Positions 50,254 to 60,037 of a stretch of DNA of 64,000 nucleotides are shown piece after piece; the first letter of the stretch is position 1; every line of letters begins with the position of its first letter. Source of the stretch: Enterovibrio calviensis DSM 14347 (GTDB lineage Bacteria; Pseudomonadota; Gammaproteobacteria; Enterobacterales; Vibrionaceae); NCBI RefSeq assembly GCF_000621165.1, contig NZ_JHZA01000012.1, positions 62,001-126,000 on the forward strand. Reading direction: 5' to 3'. The notes beneath the pieces were generated by a model. That model saw nothing but the letters and a program-made list of their open reading frames with translations, was not told the DNA's origin and did not search any database. Both the position numbers and the translations under genes were made by a program.

Positions 50254-51747
50254 TTACTTCTTACCGCGATGTTTAACCATATCCATCAAACGCTTACGTT
50301 GACGAGATTGGGAAATAGTTAGGTTTTCTTTCTTGCCTTCAAATGGGTTTTCGCTGCTTTGGAACTGAATGCGAATAGGTGTACCCATGATTTTCAGCGA
50401 TTTGCGGTAATAGTTCATCAAGTAGCGCTTGTACGAATCAGGCAAATCTTTGACTTGGTTACCGTGAATCACGAAGATCGGTGGGTTGTAACCCCCTGCG
50501 TGCGCATATTTCAATTTCACACGACGACCGCGAATCATTGGTGGCTGGTGATCGTCTTGTGCCATGTTCATGATGCGTGTCAGCATTGCCGTTGAAATAC
50601 GCTTTGTGGCGGATTCATACGCTTCTTGAATAGACTCAAACAAGTGACCAACACCTGTACCATGTAATGCCGAGATAAAGTGAATACGCGCGAAGTCTAC
50701 GAAACCTAAGCGACGGTCCAGCTCAGACTTAACGCGGTCTTTCACGTCTTTATCCAAACCATCCCACTTGTTCACTGCAATCACAATTGAACGACCAGCA
50801 TTCATAGCAAAGCCCAATAGGCTCAAATCTTGGTCTGAGATATTTTCACGCGCATCAATGACCAGCAACACGACGTTCGAGTCTTCGATCGCTTTCAGTG
50901 TTTGGATAACAGAGAACTTTTCAACTTTCTCGTTAACACGTTTACGACGACGAACACCTGCAGTATCGATAATGACGTATTCGCGACCATCACGTTCCAT
51001 AGGAATGTAGATAGAATCACGGGTTGTTCCCGGCATATCGTAAACCACCACGCGATCTTCACCGAGAATACGGTTAGTCAGTGTTGATTTACCCACGTTA
51101 GGACGGCCAATAATACCGAATTTTATCGGCAGATTTTGCAGACGCTGAAGCGCGGTTTCTGCATCTTCTTCCGTTAATTCTTTGTCTTCTTCTTCGTACT
51201 CTTCTTCGCCAGTGAGATCAACCAAGCCTTCTTCGGCTTCTTTCTCAGCCAATGCTTCTGCATATGGCCTCAAAGCACGATCCATGAGACCTAATACGCC
51301 ACGGCCATGTGCAGCAGCGATTTGGAACATATGCTCCATGCCCAGCTGCCAGAATTCAGCACTGGCTGCATCAGCATCGATGCCATCAACTTTATTTACG
51401 ACAAGGAAAGTCGTTTTTTCACGCGAACGCAGATGTTGGGCAATCGCTTCATCAGAAACGGTCAAACCAGCACGGCCATCTACCATGAATAGAACAACGT
51501 CAGCTTCTTCAATCGCCGCCAGTGATTGCTCAGCCATTTTGGTTTCCACACCTTCCTCGGTACCGTCGATACCACCAGTGTCTACCACAATGAACTCATG
51601 CTCACCCAGCACGGCTTTTCCGTATTTACGATCCCTGGTCAAACCCGGAAAATCGGCTACCAGCGCATCGCGCGTCCTTGTCAGCCGGTTAAAGAGTGTC
51701 GACTTCCCCACATTTGGACGCCCAACAAGGGCTACTACAGGAATCAT
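50254..51747 (-). CDS. der: GTPase Der (EngA)
   Basis: Essential ribosome-assembly GTPase with two GTPase domains in tandem. P-loops GRPNVGKST occur twice (about residues 8 and 215), each with its DTGG/DTAG and NKxD motifs ([26 protein letters not shown]). The acidic linker between the domains is [17 protein letters not shown]. The KH-like C-terminal domain ends in a basic tail ([19 protein letters not shown]). 497 residues. Last gene of the rlmN-to-der run, with a hairpin between bamB and der. Confidence 0.98.
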   Translation of the reverse strand: MIPVVALVGRPNVGKSTLFNRLTRTRDALVADFPGLTRDRKYGKAVLGEHEFIVVDTGGIDGTEEGVETKMAEQSLAAIEEADVVLFMVDGRAGLTVSDEAIAQHLRSREKTTFLVVNKVDGIDADAASAEFWQLGMEHMFQIAAAHGRGVLGLMDRALRPYAEALAEKEAEEGLVDLTGEEEYEEEDKELTEEDAETALQRLQNLPIKFGIIGRPNVGKSTLTNRILGEDRVVVYDMPGTTRDSIYIPMERDGREYVIIDTAGVRRRKRVNEKVEKFSVIQTLKAIEDSNVVLLVIDARENISDQDLSLLGFAMNAGRSIVIAVNKWDGLDKDVKDRVKSELDRRLGFVDFARIHFISALHGTGVGHLFESIQEAYESATKRISTAMLTRIMNMAQDDHQPPMIRGRRVKLKYAHAGGYNPPIFVIHGNQVKDLPDSYKRYLMNYYRKSLKIMGTPIRIQFQSSENPFEGKKENLTISQSRQRKRLMDMVKHRGKK

Positions 51748-51783
51748 ACTGACCTCTTAAAATCTCTTACTTATTAATAACAG

Positions 51784-51813
51784 CGGCTCCTGAACCTTAG
51801 GGTTCAGGAGCCG
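51784..51813 (-). terminator. Long hairpin between bamB and der
   Basis: CGGCTCCTGAACC (51784-51796), loop TTAG, GGTTCAGGAGCCG (51801-51813): a perfect 13-bp stem. On the minus strand it is followed by CTGTTATTAATAA, not a strong T tract, so it may be a partial terminator or mRNA-processing or stability element rather than a full stop. Confidence 0.6.
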
Positions 51814-51835
51814 AATAATTCATAAACGCTTGATG

Positions 51836-52996
51836 TTACTGCGTTTGCTTTTTACTGATTTTCCCGTCACGGGTTATCACGATGTACGCATCATCCGCTT
51901 TCACTGGTGCAACGGCAATACCGCTATCATCCAGTTGCTGCTGTGCGACAAACTCACCCGTTGTCGGATCAAGCCAATGCAAATAGCCTTCCGCATCGCC
52001 CATCACAACATAGCCAGAAATGGCCACAGGCGCTGTCAGCTGACGGTATTCAAGATCGCGATTCTGCCATAGCTCAGTGCCACTACGCGCATCTACGGCA
52101 ACAACATGATCTTTGTCGGTAACGAGGAACAAATAGCTACCCACGACCAAGAAATCTGTTGTCGAACTGTAAGTGCGTTTCCAAGCAGGACGTCCTGAAC
52201 GCAAATCGATAGCGACAAGTTGACCATTGTAACCCACTGCGTAGAGCAAAGATCCAGAAATCACTGGCGTGGCATCAACGTCGACTAGACGATCAATTTC
52301 CGTTGCCCCTTTAGGGCTCGCAACAGTTTGCTGCCAAATGATGTTACCGTTCTCTATGAAAGCAGCACCCAGACGACCGTTTGCCATTCCCCAGAACACA
52401 CCGCCTGAAATAGCTACTGGTGAGCTATCACCTCGCAATGTCAGGTTTGGCACATCACTTGAAATACGCCAGCGCTCTTCACCACTTTCAGCATCGAACG
52501 CCGCTAATTCGCCACGACTGGTATTTACCACAATCAGGCTTACATCTGCCAGTGGTTTCGATAAGATCTCGCCACCCGCATTAGTACGCCAAACCACTTC
52601 ACCGGTTTCTTCATCCAACGCGATGAGGTCACCGGTTTCAGTGCCGATATACAATTTACTGTATGACGCAGTAATACCGCCAGAGAGTAACGCTGGCGTT
52701 TCTTCGCCTAGGTTAACCATCCAAAGCGTTTTACCTGATTCGGCATCTATCGCTTTGACTTCACCAGCGCGATCCGCGGCAAACACTTTTCCATACTCAT
52801 AAGCAGGCGTGAGATCGCTGTAATAGCCACCTACACCGTCACCAACTTGCGAAGTCCAAAGTGATTGAGGAGTGAACTCACTACTTACGACAGGCACAGG
52901 CGCCATGACGATGGAGTCTTCTTCACTCGCACAACCCATTAGCAGCGTGCCTAACAAAGCCGCTGCACTTACACGTTTCCATCCCGTGCGCATCAT
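51836..52996 (-). CDS. bamB: Outer membrane assembly lipoprotein BamB
   Basis: Lipoprotein of the Bam complex that helps BamA insert beta-barrel proteins. The N-terminal signal has the lipobox LLMGC (lipidated Cys about residue 22), then an eight-bladed PQQ beta-propeller: repeats such as AIDAESGKTLW, ALDEETGEVVWRT, AFDAESGEERWR and AVDARSGTELW are seen. I chose the ATG at 52996 (386 residues), with GGG six bases upstream; an upstream TTG at 53002 is possible. Between yfgM and der, as in E. coli. Confidence 0.95.
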   Translation of the reverse strand: MMRTGWKRVSAAALLGTLLMGCASEEDSIVMAPVPVVSSEFTPQSLWTSQVGDGVGGYYSDLTPAYEYGKVFAADRAGEVKAIDAESGKTLWMVNLGEETPALLSGGITASYSKLYIGTETGDLIALDEETGEVVWRTNAGGEILSKPLADVSLIVVNTSRGELAAFDAESGEERWRISSDVPNLTLRGDSSPVAISGGVFWGMANGRLGAAFIENGNIIWQQTVASPKGATEIDRLVDVDATPVISGSLLYAVGYNGQLVAIDLRSGRPAWKRTYSSTTDFLVVGSYLFLVTDKDHVVAVDARSGTELWQNRDLEYRQLTAPVAISGYVVMGDAEGYLHWLDPTTGEFVAQQQLDDSGIAVAPVKADDAYIVITRDGKISKKQTQ

Positions 52997-53005
52997 ACTC
53001 AACCC

Positions 53006-53611
53006 TTATTGCGGCAAGTTGTCCAATTTCATTTGAACAACAGGGTTAGACGCGGCTGCAATTGATGCTGCATAAGCTAAACGTGCAGCGGCGGTATCGC
53101 CTTTACGCAGTTGGATATCACCACGAAGTTCTTCAACTTGTGGCTTCCAGCTTTCTGCAGTCACGCTATCAAGTTCTTTTAGCGCAGCGTCAGCGTTACC
53201 TTGTTGCGCTTCAATACGCGCAAGACGCAGTGTCGCCGTCGCTTTCAACGAATCGTCTTTAGACGCTTGCACTGAGCGCAATTGCTCAGCGGCTTTGGCA
53301 AGATCACCCGCTTCTACGAATGTCTTCGCCAGCTGCAGCTCGACCAATGCCGAGTAAGAGCTATCGCTAGACTGAATAAATGCAGCGGCTTTCTCTTGTG
53401 CGTCAGCATCACCAGCAGCCAATGCGCTCACAACTTGCATGTACGCTTCTGACGCCTGCTCGCGGCTCGTTTCTTGTTCTGACTGGTAGTAGCGCCATCC
53501 ATAAAGACCGCCCAGACCAATCACTGCGCCGAGGATGATGGCTTTGCCATTCTCCCGCCACCACGTTTTAATCGCTTCGACTTGTTGTTCTTCTGTGGTG
53601 TAGACGTCCAC
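53006..53611 (-). CDS. yfgM: YfgM, ancillary SecYEG-associated protein
   Basis: Membrane-anchored TPR-like protein that in E. coli binds the SecYEG translocon and periplasmic chaperones. The 201 residues begin MDVYTTEEQQVEAIKTWWRE from a GTG at 53611, with AGAGGA six bases before it, followed by one membrane helix (about 24-42: AIILGAVIGLGGLYGWRYY) and helical repeats. It sits 13 bp after hisS and 9 bp before bamB. Confidence 0.95.
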   Translation of the reverse strand: MDVYTTEEQQVEAIKTWWRENGKAIILGAVIGLGGLYGWRYYQSEQETSREQASEAYMQVVSALAAGDADAQEKAAAFIQSSDSSYSALVELQLAKTFVEAGDLAKAAEQLRSVQASKDDSLKATATLRLARIEAQQGNADAALKELDSVTAESWKPQVEELRGDIQLRKGDTAAARLAYAASIAAASNPVVQMKLDNLPQ

Positions 53612-53624
53612 GTTTAGTCCTCTC

Positions 53625-54893
53625 TTAAACTCGTTGAGCCAATTTTTCGGCTACATCATCCTGAGAAATGGTCAGTTGCTCGCCACCTTTAAGATCTTTA
53701 TAGGTCACAACCTTGTTCGCCACTTCGTCTTCACCCAATACCAATGCCACGGACGCGCCCACTTTATCAGCACGTTTAAATTGCTTCTTAAAGTTACCGC
53801 CACCGAAGTGAGTCATCACACGAAGGCCCGGTACACGTTCACGCAAAGTTTCTGCCAACTGCATGCCCGCTGCCATTGTTCCTTCACCCGCGGTGACCAC
53901 GTAAACATCAACAACAGGGCGAGTTTCATTTAATTCCAATGTTTCCATTAGAAGCACAAGACGTTCAACACCCATGGCAAAACCCACTGCTGGTGTCGCT
54001 TTGCCGCCCAGTTGTTCAACCAGACCATCATAACGACCACCACCGCATACGGTGCCTTGCGATCCTAAACTCTCAGTGATCCATTCAAAAACAGTACGGT
54101 TGTAGTAGTCAAGACCACGAACCAGTTTCTCATTTACTGAGTATTGGATGCCTGCAGCGTCCAACAGTTCACACAAACCAGCAAAATGTTGTTTTGATTC
54201 GTCATCTAGATACTCAGATAGCTTCGGCGCATCCACCAGCACGGCTTGAATCTCTGGGTTTTTAGAATCCAGAACTCGCAGTGGATTGGTGTGCATACGT
54301 CGCTTGCTGTCTTCATCCAAAATAGCTTCATGCTGCATCAAGAACGCGACCAATGCTTCACGGTAGCCTGCACGCGCTTCCAACGAACCAATAGAGTTCA
54401 GTTCAAGGCGTACATGTTCATGAATACCCAGCTCACGCCAAAGGCGTGCTGTCATCATGATAAGTTCCGCGTCAACGTCTGGGCCATTCAGGCCAAACAC
54501 TTCTACACCAAACTGGTGGAATTGACGGTAACGGCCTTTTTGAGGACGCTCATGACGGAACATAGGGCCCATGTACCATAGGCGCTGTTCTTGGTTGTAC
54601 AGTAGACCGTTTTCAATACCCGCACGCACACAACTCGCCGTCCCTTCTGGACGCAACGTTAGGCTATCGCCATTGCGATCTTCAAAGGTATACATCTCTT
54701 TCTCGACTACATCGGTCACTTCACCGATGGCGCGACAAAAAAGATTGGTCATTTCAACGATAGGCATACGGATTTCGCTGTAGCCATATCCGCTGATCAC
54801 GTTTTTAACCGTACCCTCTACTTTTTGCCAAAGAGGAGTTTGTGTTGGAAGGCAGTCGTTCATGCCTCGAATTGCTTGAATTGTTTTTGCCAC
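53625..54893 (-). CDS. hisS: Histidyl-tRNA synthetase
   Basis: Class II synthetase that charges tRNA-His. The 422 residues start [16 protein letters not shown] and show motif 2 ([19 protein letters not shown]), the histidine-specific motifs [15 protein letters not shown] and CGGGRYDGL, the motif 3 region [10 protein letters not shown], and the C-terminal anticodon-binding domain. It is between ispG and yfgM, as in other gammaproteobacteria. Confidence 0.98.
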   Translation of the reverse strand: MAKTIQAIRGMNDCLPTQTPLWQKVEGTVKNVISGYGYSEIRMPIVEMTNLFCRAIGEVTDVVEKEMYTFEDRNGDSLTLRPEGTASCVRAGIENGLLYNQEQRLWYMGPMFRHERPQKGRYRQFHQFGVEVFGLNGPDVDAELIMMTARLWRELGIHEHVRLELNSIGSLEARAGYREALVAFLMQHEAILDEDSKRRMHTNPLRVLDSKNPEIQAVLVDAPKLSEYLDDESKQHFAGLCELLDAAGIQYSVNEKLVRGLDYYNRTVFEWITESLGSQGTVCGGGRYDGLVEQLGGKATPAVGFAMGVERLVLLMETLELNETRPVVDVYVVTAGEGTMAAGMQLAETLRERVPGLRVMTHFGGGNFKKQFKRADKVGASVALVLGEDEVANKVVTYKDLKGGEQLTISQDDVAEKLAQRV

Positions 54894-54930
54894 GTTTACT
54901 CTCGAAACCGATCTTTTATTTATTCTGTTA

Positions 54931-54954
54931 GAAGTGAGCCTGAGGGCTTACTTC
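54931..54954. repeat. Inverted repeat covering the ispG stop codon
   Basis: GAAGTGAGCC (54931-54940), 4-nt loop, GGCTTACTTC (54945-54954): 10-bp arms with one mismatch. The ispG stop lies inside one arm. No T run follows, so it may influence ispG-hisS coupling or mRNA stability rather than end transcription. Confidence 0.5.
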
Positions 54955-56066
54955 TGCGTGTTTACGTCAATGCGGTTGTTTTCATCCAGCATTGAGGCTT
55001 TAGCCCGGATCTTCGCTTCCAGCTGGTCGATCAGGTTGTCATTGTCAAAACGTTCTTTCTGACGAATACCATCGTCGTAATATGCGCTGCGCTTATTGCT
55101 GCCTGCTACACCAAGGTGTGACACCTCAGCTTCACCAGGGCCGTTAACCACGCAACCAATGATGGACACATCCATTGGTACCACAACGTCTTCCAGACGC
55201 TGTTCTAGCGCATTAACTGTCCCAATCACATCAAACTCCTGACGGGAGCAAGTTGGGCACGCAATAAAATTAACACCGCGCGAGCGAATGCGCAGTGATT
55301 TCAATATATCAAAACCGACTTTAATCTCTTCAATCGGGTCAGCCGCCAGCGAGATACGCAGCGTGTCACCGATACCTTCACTCAGCAGCATACCCAAACC
55401 GACCGCAGATTTCACTGCGCCAGCACGAGCACCACCCGCTTCGGTGATCCCCAAATGCAGAGGCTGGTCGATGCGTTTGGCTAATTGGCGGTAAGATTCA
55501 ACTGCGAGAAACACATCAGAGGCTTTCACACTGACTTTGAATTGGTCGAAATTCAATCTATCCAGAATGTCCACATGACGCATGGCCGATTCTACCAGTG
55601 CTTCTGGTGTAGGCTCGCCATATTTTTCTTGGATTTCACGTTCCAGCGAACCACCATTCACACCAATACGGATAGGAATGTTTTTATCACGCGCAGCATC
55701 AACCACTGAGCGAATACGTTGTTCGTTACCGATGTTTCCTGGGTTAATGCGTAAGCAATCCACACCGAACTCTGCAACACGTAACGCAATGCGATAGTCG
55801 AAATGAATATCAGCAACTAAAGGTAAGTTGGTTTGTTCACGGATCAGCTTAAAGGCATCCGCAGCTTCCATTGTTGGCACAGAAACACGCACAATGTCGG
55901 CACCGACTTTTTCTAGCGCGTTAATTTGTGCAACGGTAGCAGCCACATCCGTGGTGCGCGTGTTAGTCATTGATTGAACGGCAATGGGAGCACCGTCGCC
56001 AATGGGCACATTGCCCACGTAAATACGCGTGGATTGGCGGCGTTTAATAGGAGATTCGCTATGCAT
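54948..56066 (-). CDS. ispG: 4-hydroxy-3-methylbut-2-en-1-yl diphosphate synthase (IspG/GcpE)
   Basis: Iron-sulfur enzyme of the MEP pathway that converts MEcPP to HMBPP. The 372 residues start [19 protein letters not shown] and include LRINPGNIG, and the [4Fe-4S] cysteines in [13 protein letters not shown] and [13 protein letters not shown]. It works in the same pathway as dxs and ispA. Directly after rodZ (15 bp) and before hisS. Confidence 0.98.
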   Translation of the reverse strand: MHSESPIKRRQSTRIYVGNVPIGDGAPIAVQSMTNTRTTDVAATVAQINALEKVGADIVRVSVPTMEAADAFKLIREQTNLPLVADIHFDYRIALRVAEFGVDCLRINPGNIGNEQRIRSVVDAARDKNIPIRIGVNGGSLEREIQEKYGEPTPEALVESAMRHVDILDRLNFDQFKVSVKASDVFLAVESYRQLAKRIDQPLHLGITEAGGARAGAVKSAVGLGMLLSEGIGDTLRISLAADPIEEIKVGFDILKSLRIRSRGVNFIACPTCSRQEFDVIGTVNALEQRLEDVVVPMDVSIIGCVVNGPGEAEVSHLGVAGSNKRSAYYDDGIRQKERFDNDNLIDQLEAKIRAKASMLDENNRIDVNTQK

Positions 56067-56081
56067 TTGGTGTTCTCTGAA

Positions 56082-57107
56082 TTACTTCGGTAGGCTCAAA
56101 CGGGCAACACGCCCAGAAGGGTAACCACTTAAATCAACGTTGTCGCCATTGTAAACAAGACGCACAGCTGATGGCGCGCCTAATACAATCTTGAACGGCG
56201 CTTCGCCCGATAGGTCAACGGTTTCACCAGCAGACTTTATGCCAGTCAGAAGGCGTTTACCACTAGCATCACGTATATCAACCCAGCAGTCACCGTCAAA
56301 AGACAACGCCAACGTAGGTTGTTTGTTTAACGCTTCGCCATTGGTCGTCACGTCGTTCGTTGCCACTGTCGCTAGTGCCGAACCATTTGTTTCTGAATTT
56401 GGGGATGTTTCTGATGATGCGTTATTACTCGACTCGGCTTGTTCAACGACAAGCTCTTGAGCAGTACTTTCAACCTGCGCCATCTCTTCAATGACATCAT
56501 CACTGGTATTTTCTACGACAGGTGTATCAACCGTCGTGTCACTAGGTACAGAAGCGTCAGTCTGCGCCACATCAGGTTGTGTCACTTGTTCAACTTGAGC
56601 GTTGATGGACAGATTATCGTTACCGTCGTCAGCGCCGACGACTTGAGCCATTATCGAGGTATTTTCTGATAGCGACATCAGAGGATCATTTTGCTGATTC
56701 TGCCACCACCAAAATGTGGTAATACCAACGACCACCGTCAAGATAACCCACGTTAGGCTCATTACACGGCTATCATGTTTATCGATACGTGTTTTACGCG
56801 AAAAACTCTGCATCTTTTGTGCTGATTCTTCGGTTTGAGGCGGCGCTTGATAGTCACAGATAAGCTCGTCAGCATTCAAACCGACCAGCTTGGCGTAAGA
56901 ACGAATATAACCACGTGTAAACGTGGCTATTTGTTTGTTTTCGCAACAGTTTTCTTCAAGATCTAAAATAACGGATACACGAAGCCTTAGACGATCAGCC
57001 ACGTCTTGAGCAGAAAGCCCGATAGCTTCACGGGCTTGCTTTAACACCTGTCCTGGGTGTGCGGACTCAACGTCTAACACTTGCTCTTCGTTTTGTTCAG
57101 TATTCAT
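56082..57107 (-). CDS. rodZ: Cytoskeletal protein RodZ
   Basis: Bitopic membrane protein that links MreB to the cell-wall elongation machinery. Order: N-terminal cytoplasmic helix-turn-helix (about 15-80: GQVLKQAREAIGLSAQDVADR-type, HTH of the Xre kind), a membrane helix (about 120-140, LTWVILTVVVGITTFWWW), a Ser/Thr/Glu-rich periplasmic linker (about 145-255), and a C-terminal beta domain (DUF4115; DCWVDIRDASGKRLLTG). 341 residues. The start overlaps the end of pilW by 11 bp. Confidence 0.95.
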   Translation of the reverse strand: MNTEQNEEQVLDVESAHPGQVLKQAREAIGLSAQDVADRLRLRVSVILDLEENCCENKQIATFTRGYIRSYAKLVGLNADELICDYQAPPQTEESAQKMQSFSRKTRIDKHDSRVMSLTWVILTVVVGITTFWWWQNQQNDPLMSLSENTSIMAQVVGADDGNDNLSINAQVEQVTQPDVAQTDASVPSDTTVDTPVVENTSDDVIEEMAQVESTAQELVVEQAESSNNASSETSPNSETNGSALATVATNDVTTNGEALNKQPTLALSFDGDCWVDIRDASGKRLLTGIKSAGETVDLSGEAPFKIVLGAPSAVRLVYNGDNVDLSGYPSGRVARLSLPK

Positions 57108-57855
57108 TCGCTAAGTACTGTCTATATTCGTTAGATTCGGGAAATTGTCTGGCCAACACATTGGCATATCGTGTCACTTCATTGGGACGTTCTGCTTTGC
57201 TTTCCAACTCAATGAGCGTCAGTAGCGAGTTCGGGCGATAACCATATCGCTTATGAAATTTAAACAAGCGTATTCGTGCATCATTCAATTCGCTGTCTTC
57301 AACTTCTAAACGCGCAAGTTGCACAGAAGACAGTGGGCGGTTGGGTTCATGATCAATCGCCTTTCCAAACCATATTTTCGCTTGTTGCCTTTCACCCGCT
57401 TTTAATGCACATAGTGCTGCATTCTCAAAGCTACCAGACATTTTGTAATAGTACGGCTGGTCTATTGCCTTCGCAAACGCCCTCTGCGCTTCACTATAAC
57501 GTTCTTGGCGACACAAAAAGACACCATAATTGTTCTGAACGTCCCCGTTCTTAGGGGAATGGCGCAGTGCAGTAATATATTGCTGCTCGGCTTGGTCAAA
57601 CTCTTCTACTTTTTCTAAGTAGTGGGCAAAGGAAATCAAGGAACGGTAGTATTTGGGGGCAAATTGCACCGCCATTTCTAGGTTTTGTCTCGCCCGTTCC
57701 CATTGACCCGCGTTTAAATAAGCAATACCGAGTGAAATTCTGGATTCAGCAGCCTGAATACTATCAAACTTCACGTTGCTTTGCTTATCCGTTACTGTGA
57801 CACAGCCTGCTAATAATCCCATCAATAACAGTGTACTAAGCGTCCTTGCCATCAT
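57097..57855 (-). CDS. pilW: Type IV pilus biogenesis/stability lipoprotein PilW (PilF)
   Basis: Outer membrane lipoprotein pilotin that helps PilQ secretin assembly. The signal ends in LLAGC (Cys17), followed by about six TPR repeats (for example ISLGIAYLNAGQWERARQNLEMAVQ in outline, and NYGVFLCRQERYSEAQRAFAKAI-like; segments quoted are 20 residues or fewer pieces). 252 residues. It lies between rlmN and rodZ, a conserved vibrio order. Some annotations call it PilF. Confidence 0.9.
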   Translation of the reverse strand: MMARTLSTLLLMGLLAGCVTVTDKQSNVKFDSIQAAESRISLGIAYLNAGQWERARQNLEMAVQFAPKYYRSLISFAHYLEKVEEFDQAEQQYITALRHSPKNGDVQNNYGVFLCRQERYSEAQRAFAKAIDQPYYYKMSGSFENAALCALKAGERQQAKIWFGKAIDHEPNRPLSSVQLARLEVEDSELNDARIRLFKFHKRYGYRPNSLLTLIELESKAERPNEVTRYANVLARQFPESNEYRQYLANEY

Positions 57856-57877
57856 CCCATCCTATCAGTCTATGCGA

Positions 57878-58999
57878 TCAGACTGATTTTACAGGGATTT
57901 GCTCCTCTACATTCAGTCTGCTTTGCGTGCGTTTGGTACGGTCGATAACATCACCAACAAGCTGTCCGCATGCCGCATCAATGTCATCACCGCGAGTTTT
58001 TCGCACGGTTACCGTGTAATCGTACTGCATCAGTGTTTTCATAAAACGATCGATGCGCGAATTACTCGGCTTCTTGTATGGTGACCCAGGATAAGGGTTA
58101 AAAGGAATCAGGTTTATCTTCGCAGGGGTATCTTTTAACAGCTCTGCGAGTTGGCGCGCATGGTCCATATCATCATTGACGTGATCTAGGAGAACATACT
58201 CTACAGTCACACGCCCACGGTTAGCATTTGATGATGCAATATAGCGGCGAACCGATTCCAAAAACGTATCAATGTTGTAACGATCATTGATTGGCATGAT
58301 TTGGCTGCGAAGCTCGTCATTTGGTGCATGAAGAGAAATCGCGAGCGCAACGTCGATTTTGTCTGTCATTTGATCCAAGCCTGACACGACACCCGAAGTC
58401 GACACGGTAACGCGACGCTTCGAAAGACCAAAACCCAAATCATCCAGCATGATGTTAAGCGATGGGATCAGGTTTTTCATATTAAGCAAAGGCTCACCCA
58501 TCCCCATCATCACGACATTCGTGATAGGGCGACGGCCTGTGTCTTTCTCAATACCAATCTCTTTCGCTGCACGCCAAACCTGTCCGATAATTTCAGACAC
58601 TTTTAGGTTACGGTTAAAGCCTTGCTGTGCGGTTGAGCAAAATTTGCAATCCAACGCACAACCCACTTGAGAAGACACACACAGGGTCGCACGATCTTCA
58701 TCAGGGATATAAACGGTCTCTACGTCTTGGTTACCCACACGCATTGCCCATTTGATGGTGCCGTCGCTTGAATGCTTAGCTAGCGTCACTTCTGGTGCGC
58801 GAATTTCACATTTCGCGTTCAGCTTTTCACGAAGCTTTTTATTGATGTTGTTCATCTGATCGAAGTCATCAACACCAAAGTGGTACATCCACTTCATGAT
58901 CTGATCAGCACGAAACGCTTTCTCGCCTAACTCATCAGCGAAAAATGCTCGCAGCGCTTGCCGATCAAAATCGAGCAGGTTGATTTTTTCCGTTGTCAT
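57878..58999 (-). CDS. rlmN: Dual-specificity RNA methyltransferase RlmN
   Basis: Radical-SAM enzyme making 2-methyladenosine in 23S rRNA (A2503) and tRNA (A37). The [4Fe-4S] cysteines are C114-x3-C118-x2-C121 ([16 protein letters not shown]), and the methyl-carrying cysteine is near Cys344 (DIDAACGQL). The SAM-binding [11 protein letters not shown] motif is present. 373 residues. It begins the run rlmN-pilW-rodZ-ispG-hisS-yfgM-bamB-der. Its upstream region contains the 267-bp palindromic repeat, only 37 bp from the start. Confidence 0.97.
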   Translation of the reverse strand: MTTEKINLLDFDRQALRAFFADELGEKAFRADQIMKWMYHFGVDDFDQMNNINKKLREKLNAKCEIRAPEVTLAKHSSDGTIKWAMRVGNQDVETVYIPDEDRATLCVSSQVGCALDCKFCSTAQQGFNRNLKVSEIIGQVWRAAKEIGIEKDTGRRPITNVVMMGMGEPLLNMKNLIPSLNIMLDDLGFGLSKRRVTVSTSGVVSGLDQMTDKIDVALAISLHAPNDELRSQIMPINDRYNIDTFLESVRRYIASSNANRGRVTVEYVLLDHVNDDMDHARQLAELLKDTPAKINLIPFNPYPGSPYKKPSNSRIDRFMKTLMQYDYTVTVRKTRGDDIDAACGQLVGDVIDRTKRTQSRLNVEEQIPVKSV

Positions 59000-59035
59000 C
59001 AGATTGCCTCGTGAAACAGGTTAAATACAGGTTGG

Positions 59036-59302
59036 TATACCCAAACAACCTGAGGATGCAGGATTCAGCGAGCTTGACTGACGTTATGATCAAGGCGTCC
59101 CTTTGCCGATGTAGTAACTCTCCATCAAAAAGGGATAACACCGAGCATAGCGTCAGTCAACTCGCCCGAAGGGAGGTCCTCAGCGCGTCCACTTCGTCGT
59201 TAAATTCCTGTGAAATAGAATGACTATTCCTACAGGAATTTGCCTCGAATTGAACGCGCTGATGCCCTCTGAAATCGAGCATCTTCAGGTTGCTTGGGTA
59301 TA
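59036..59302. repeat. 267-bp palindromic MITE-like element, copy A
   Basis: Element with terminal inverted repeats: left TATACCCAAACAACCTGAGG (59036-59055), right end reading TATACCCAAGCAACCTGAAG on the other strand (ends 59302), followed by ATGC. Internally there is a smaller inverted repeat around AATTCCTGT (59203-59211) and ACAGGAATT (59232-59240). It holds no open frame that looks real. It is homologous to the element at 61411-61655 in opposite orientation, but carries about 22 extra bases (near 59165-59188). It lies in the ndk-rlmN gap. Confidence 0.9.
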
Positions 59303-59410
59303 GGGGCTTACAGCCTTAAATCAAGGCGCGAAATTGTACAGCCTTTGTGATCCGGATTCCACCTGTTACTTATGTGGCTTTTATTAGTCCAGAATAGAAC
59401 AAAATAAAAA

Positions 59411-59430
59411 AAGGGAGCTCCAGCTCCCTT
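59411..59430 (-). terminator. Rho-independent terminator of ndk
   Basis: AAGGGAGCT (59411-59419), CC, AGCTCCCTT (59422-59430), with a T run on the minus strand. It separates ndk from the repeat and rlmN. Confidence 0.92.
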
Positions 59431-59451
59431 TTTATGTTCAATCACAATGCA

Positions 59452-59883
59452 TTAGGCTTTGCGAGGGCAAATCTCATCACTGGCGAAAAAATAAGCAATT
59501 TCGCGTTCGGCAGAGGTTGGGCTGTCAGAGCCGTGTACTGAGTTAAAACGCATGCTCACCGCGTAATCAGCACGCAATGTGCCACATGCTGCTTCTTCAG
59601 GGTTAGTTTTACCCATCAACTCACGGTAATTGGCAATCGCATTTTCGCCTTCCAGCACTTGTACCATGACAGGGCCAGACGTCATAAACTCAACCAGATC
59701 ATCATAGAAAGGCTTGCCTTCATGCTCTGCATAAAAGCCCTGGGCTTTCTCTTTGCTCAGGTGAAGCATTTTTGCTGCGACAACTCGCAGCCCCGCAGCT
59801 TCAATACGCTGATAGATAGCGCCAATCAGATTGCGTTCAACGGCGTCGGGCTTCACGATTGAAAAGGTGCGCTCAATAGTCAT
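59452..59883 (-). CDS. ndk: Nucleoside diphosphate kinase
   Basis: Transfers the gamma phosphate of ATP to nucleoside diphosphates. The 143 residues start [20 protein letters not shown], and the phosphorylated His117 is in NSVHGSDS. All active-site elements are intact. Monocistronic, with its own terminator; the promoter must lie in 59884-60037. Confidence 0.98.
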   Translation of the reverse strand: MTIERTFSIVKPDAVERNLIGAIYQRIEAAGLRVVAAKMLHLSKEKAQGFYAEHEGKPFYDDLVEFMTSGPVMVQVLEGENAIANYRELMGKTNPEEAACGTLRADYAVSMRFNSVHGSDSPTSAEREIAYFFASDEICPRKA

Positions 59884-59963
59884 TCTATCTTCCTTATTAT
59901 ATTTTCAGACAGCAGGTAGAAAACGAGTTATCTGCTTGTAATGTCAAAGGTAGCCTACCAGAG

Positions 59964-59993
59964 CGCAATGTTAGACCCTACCCCAACATTGCG
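59964..59993. repeat. 9-bp inverted repeat upstream of ndk
   Basis: CGCAATGTT (59964-59972) and AACATTGCG (59985-59993), with a 12-nt C-rich loop, in the gap between pepB and ndk. No T run follows; it could be an operator for ndk or a weak pepB transcript end. Confidence 0.45.
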
Positions 59994-60037
59994 GAATCGT
60001 TAACTGTGTTGATAATTACCAGACACTTTTGTTTGAA

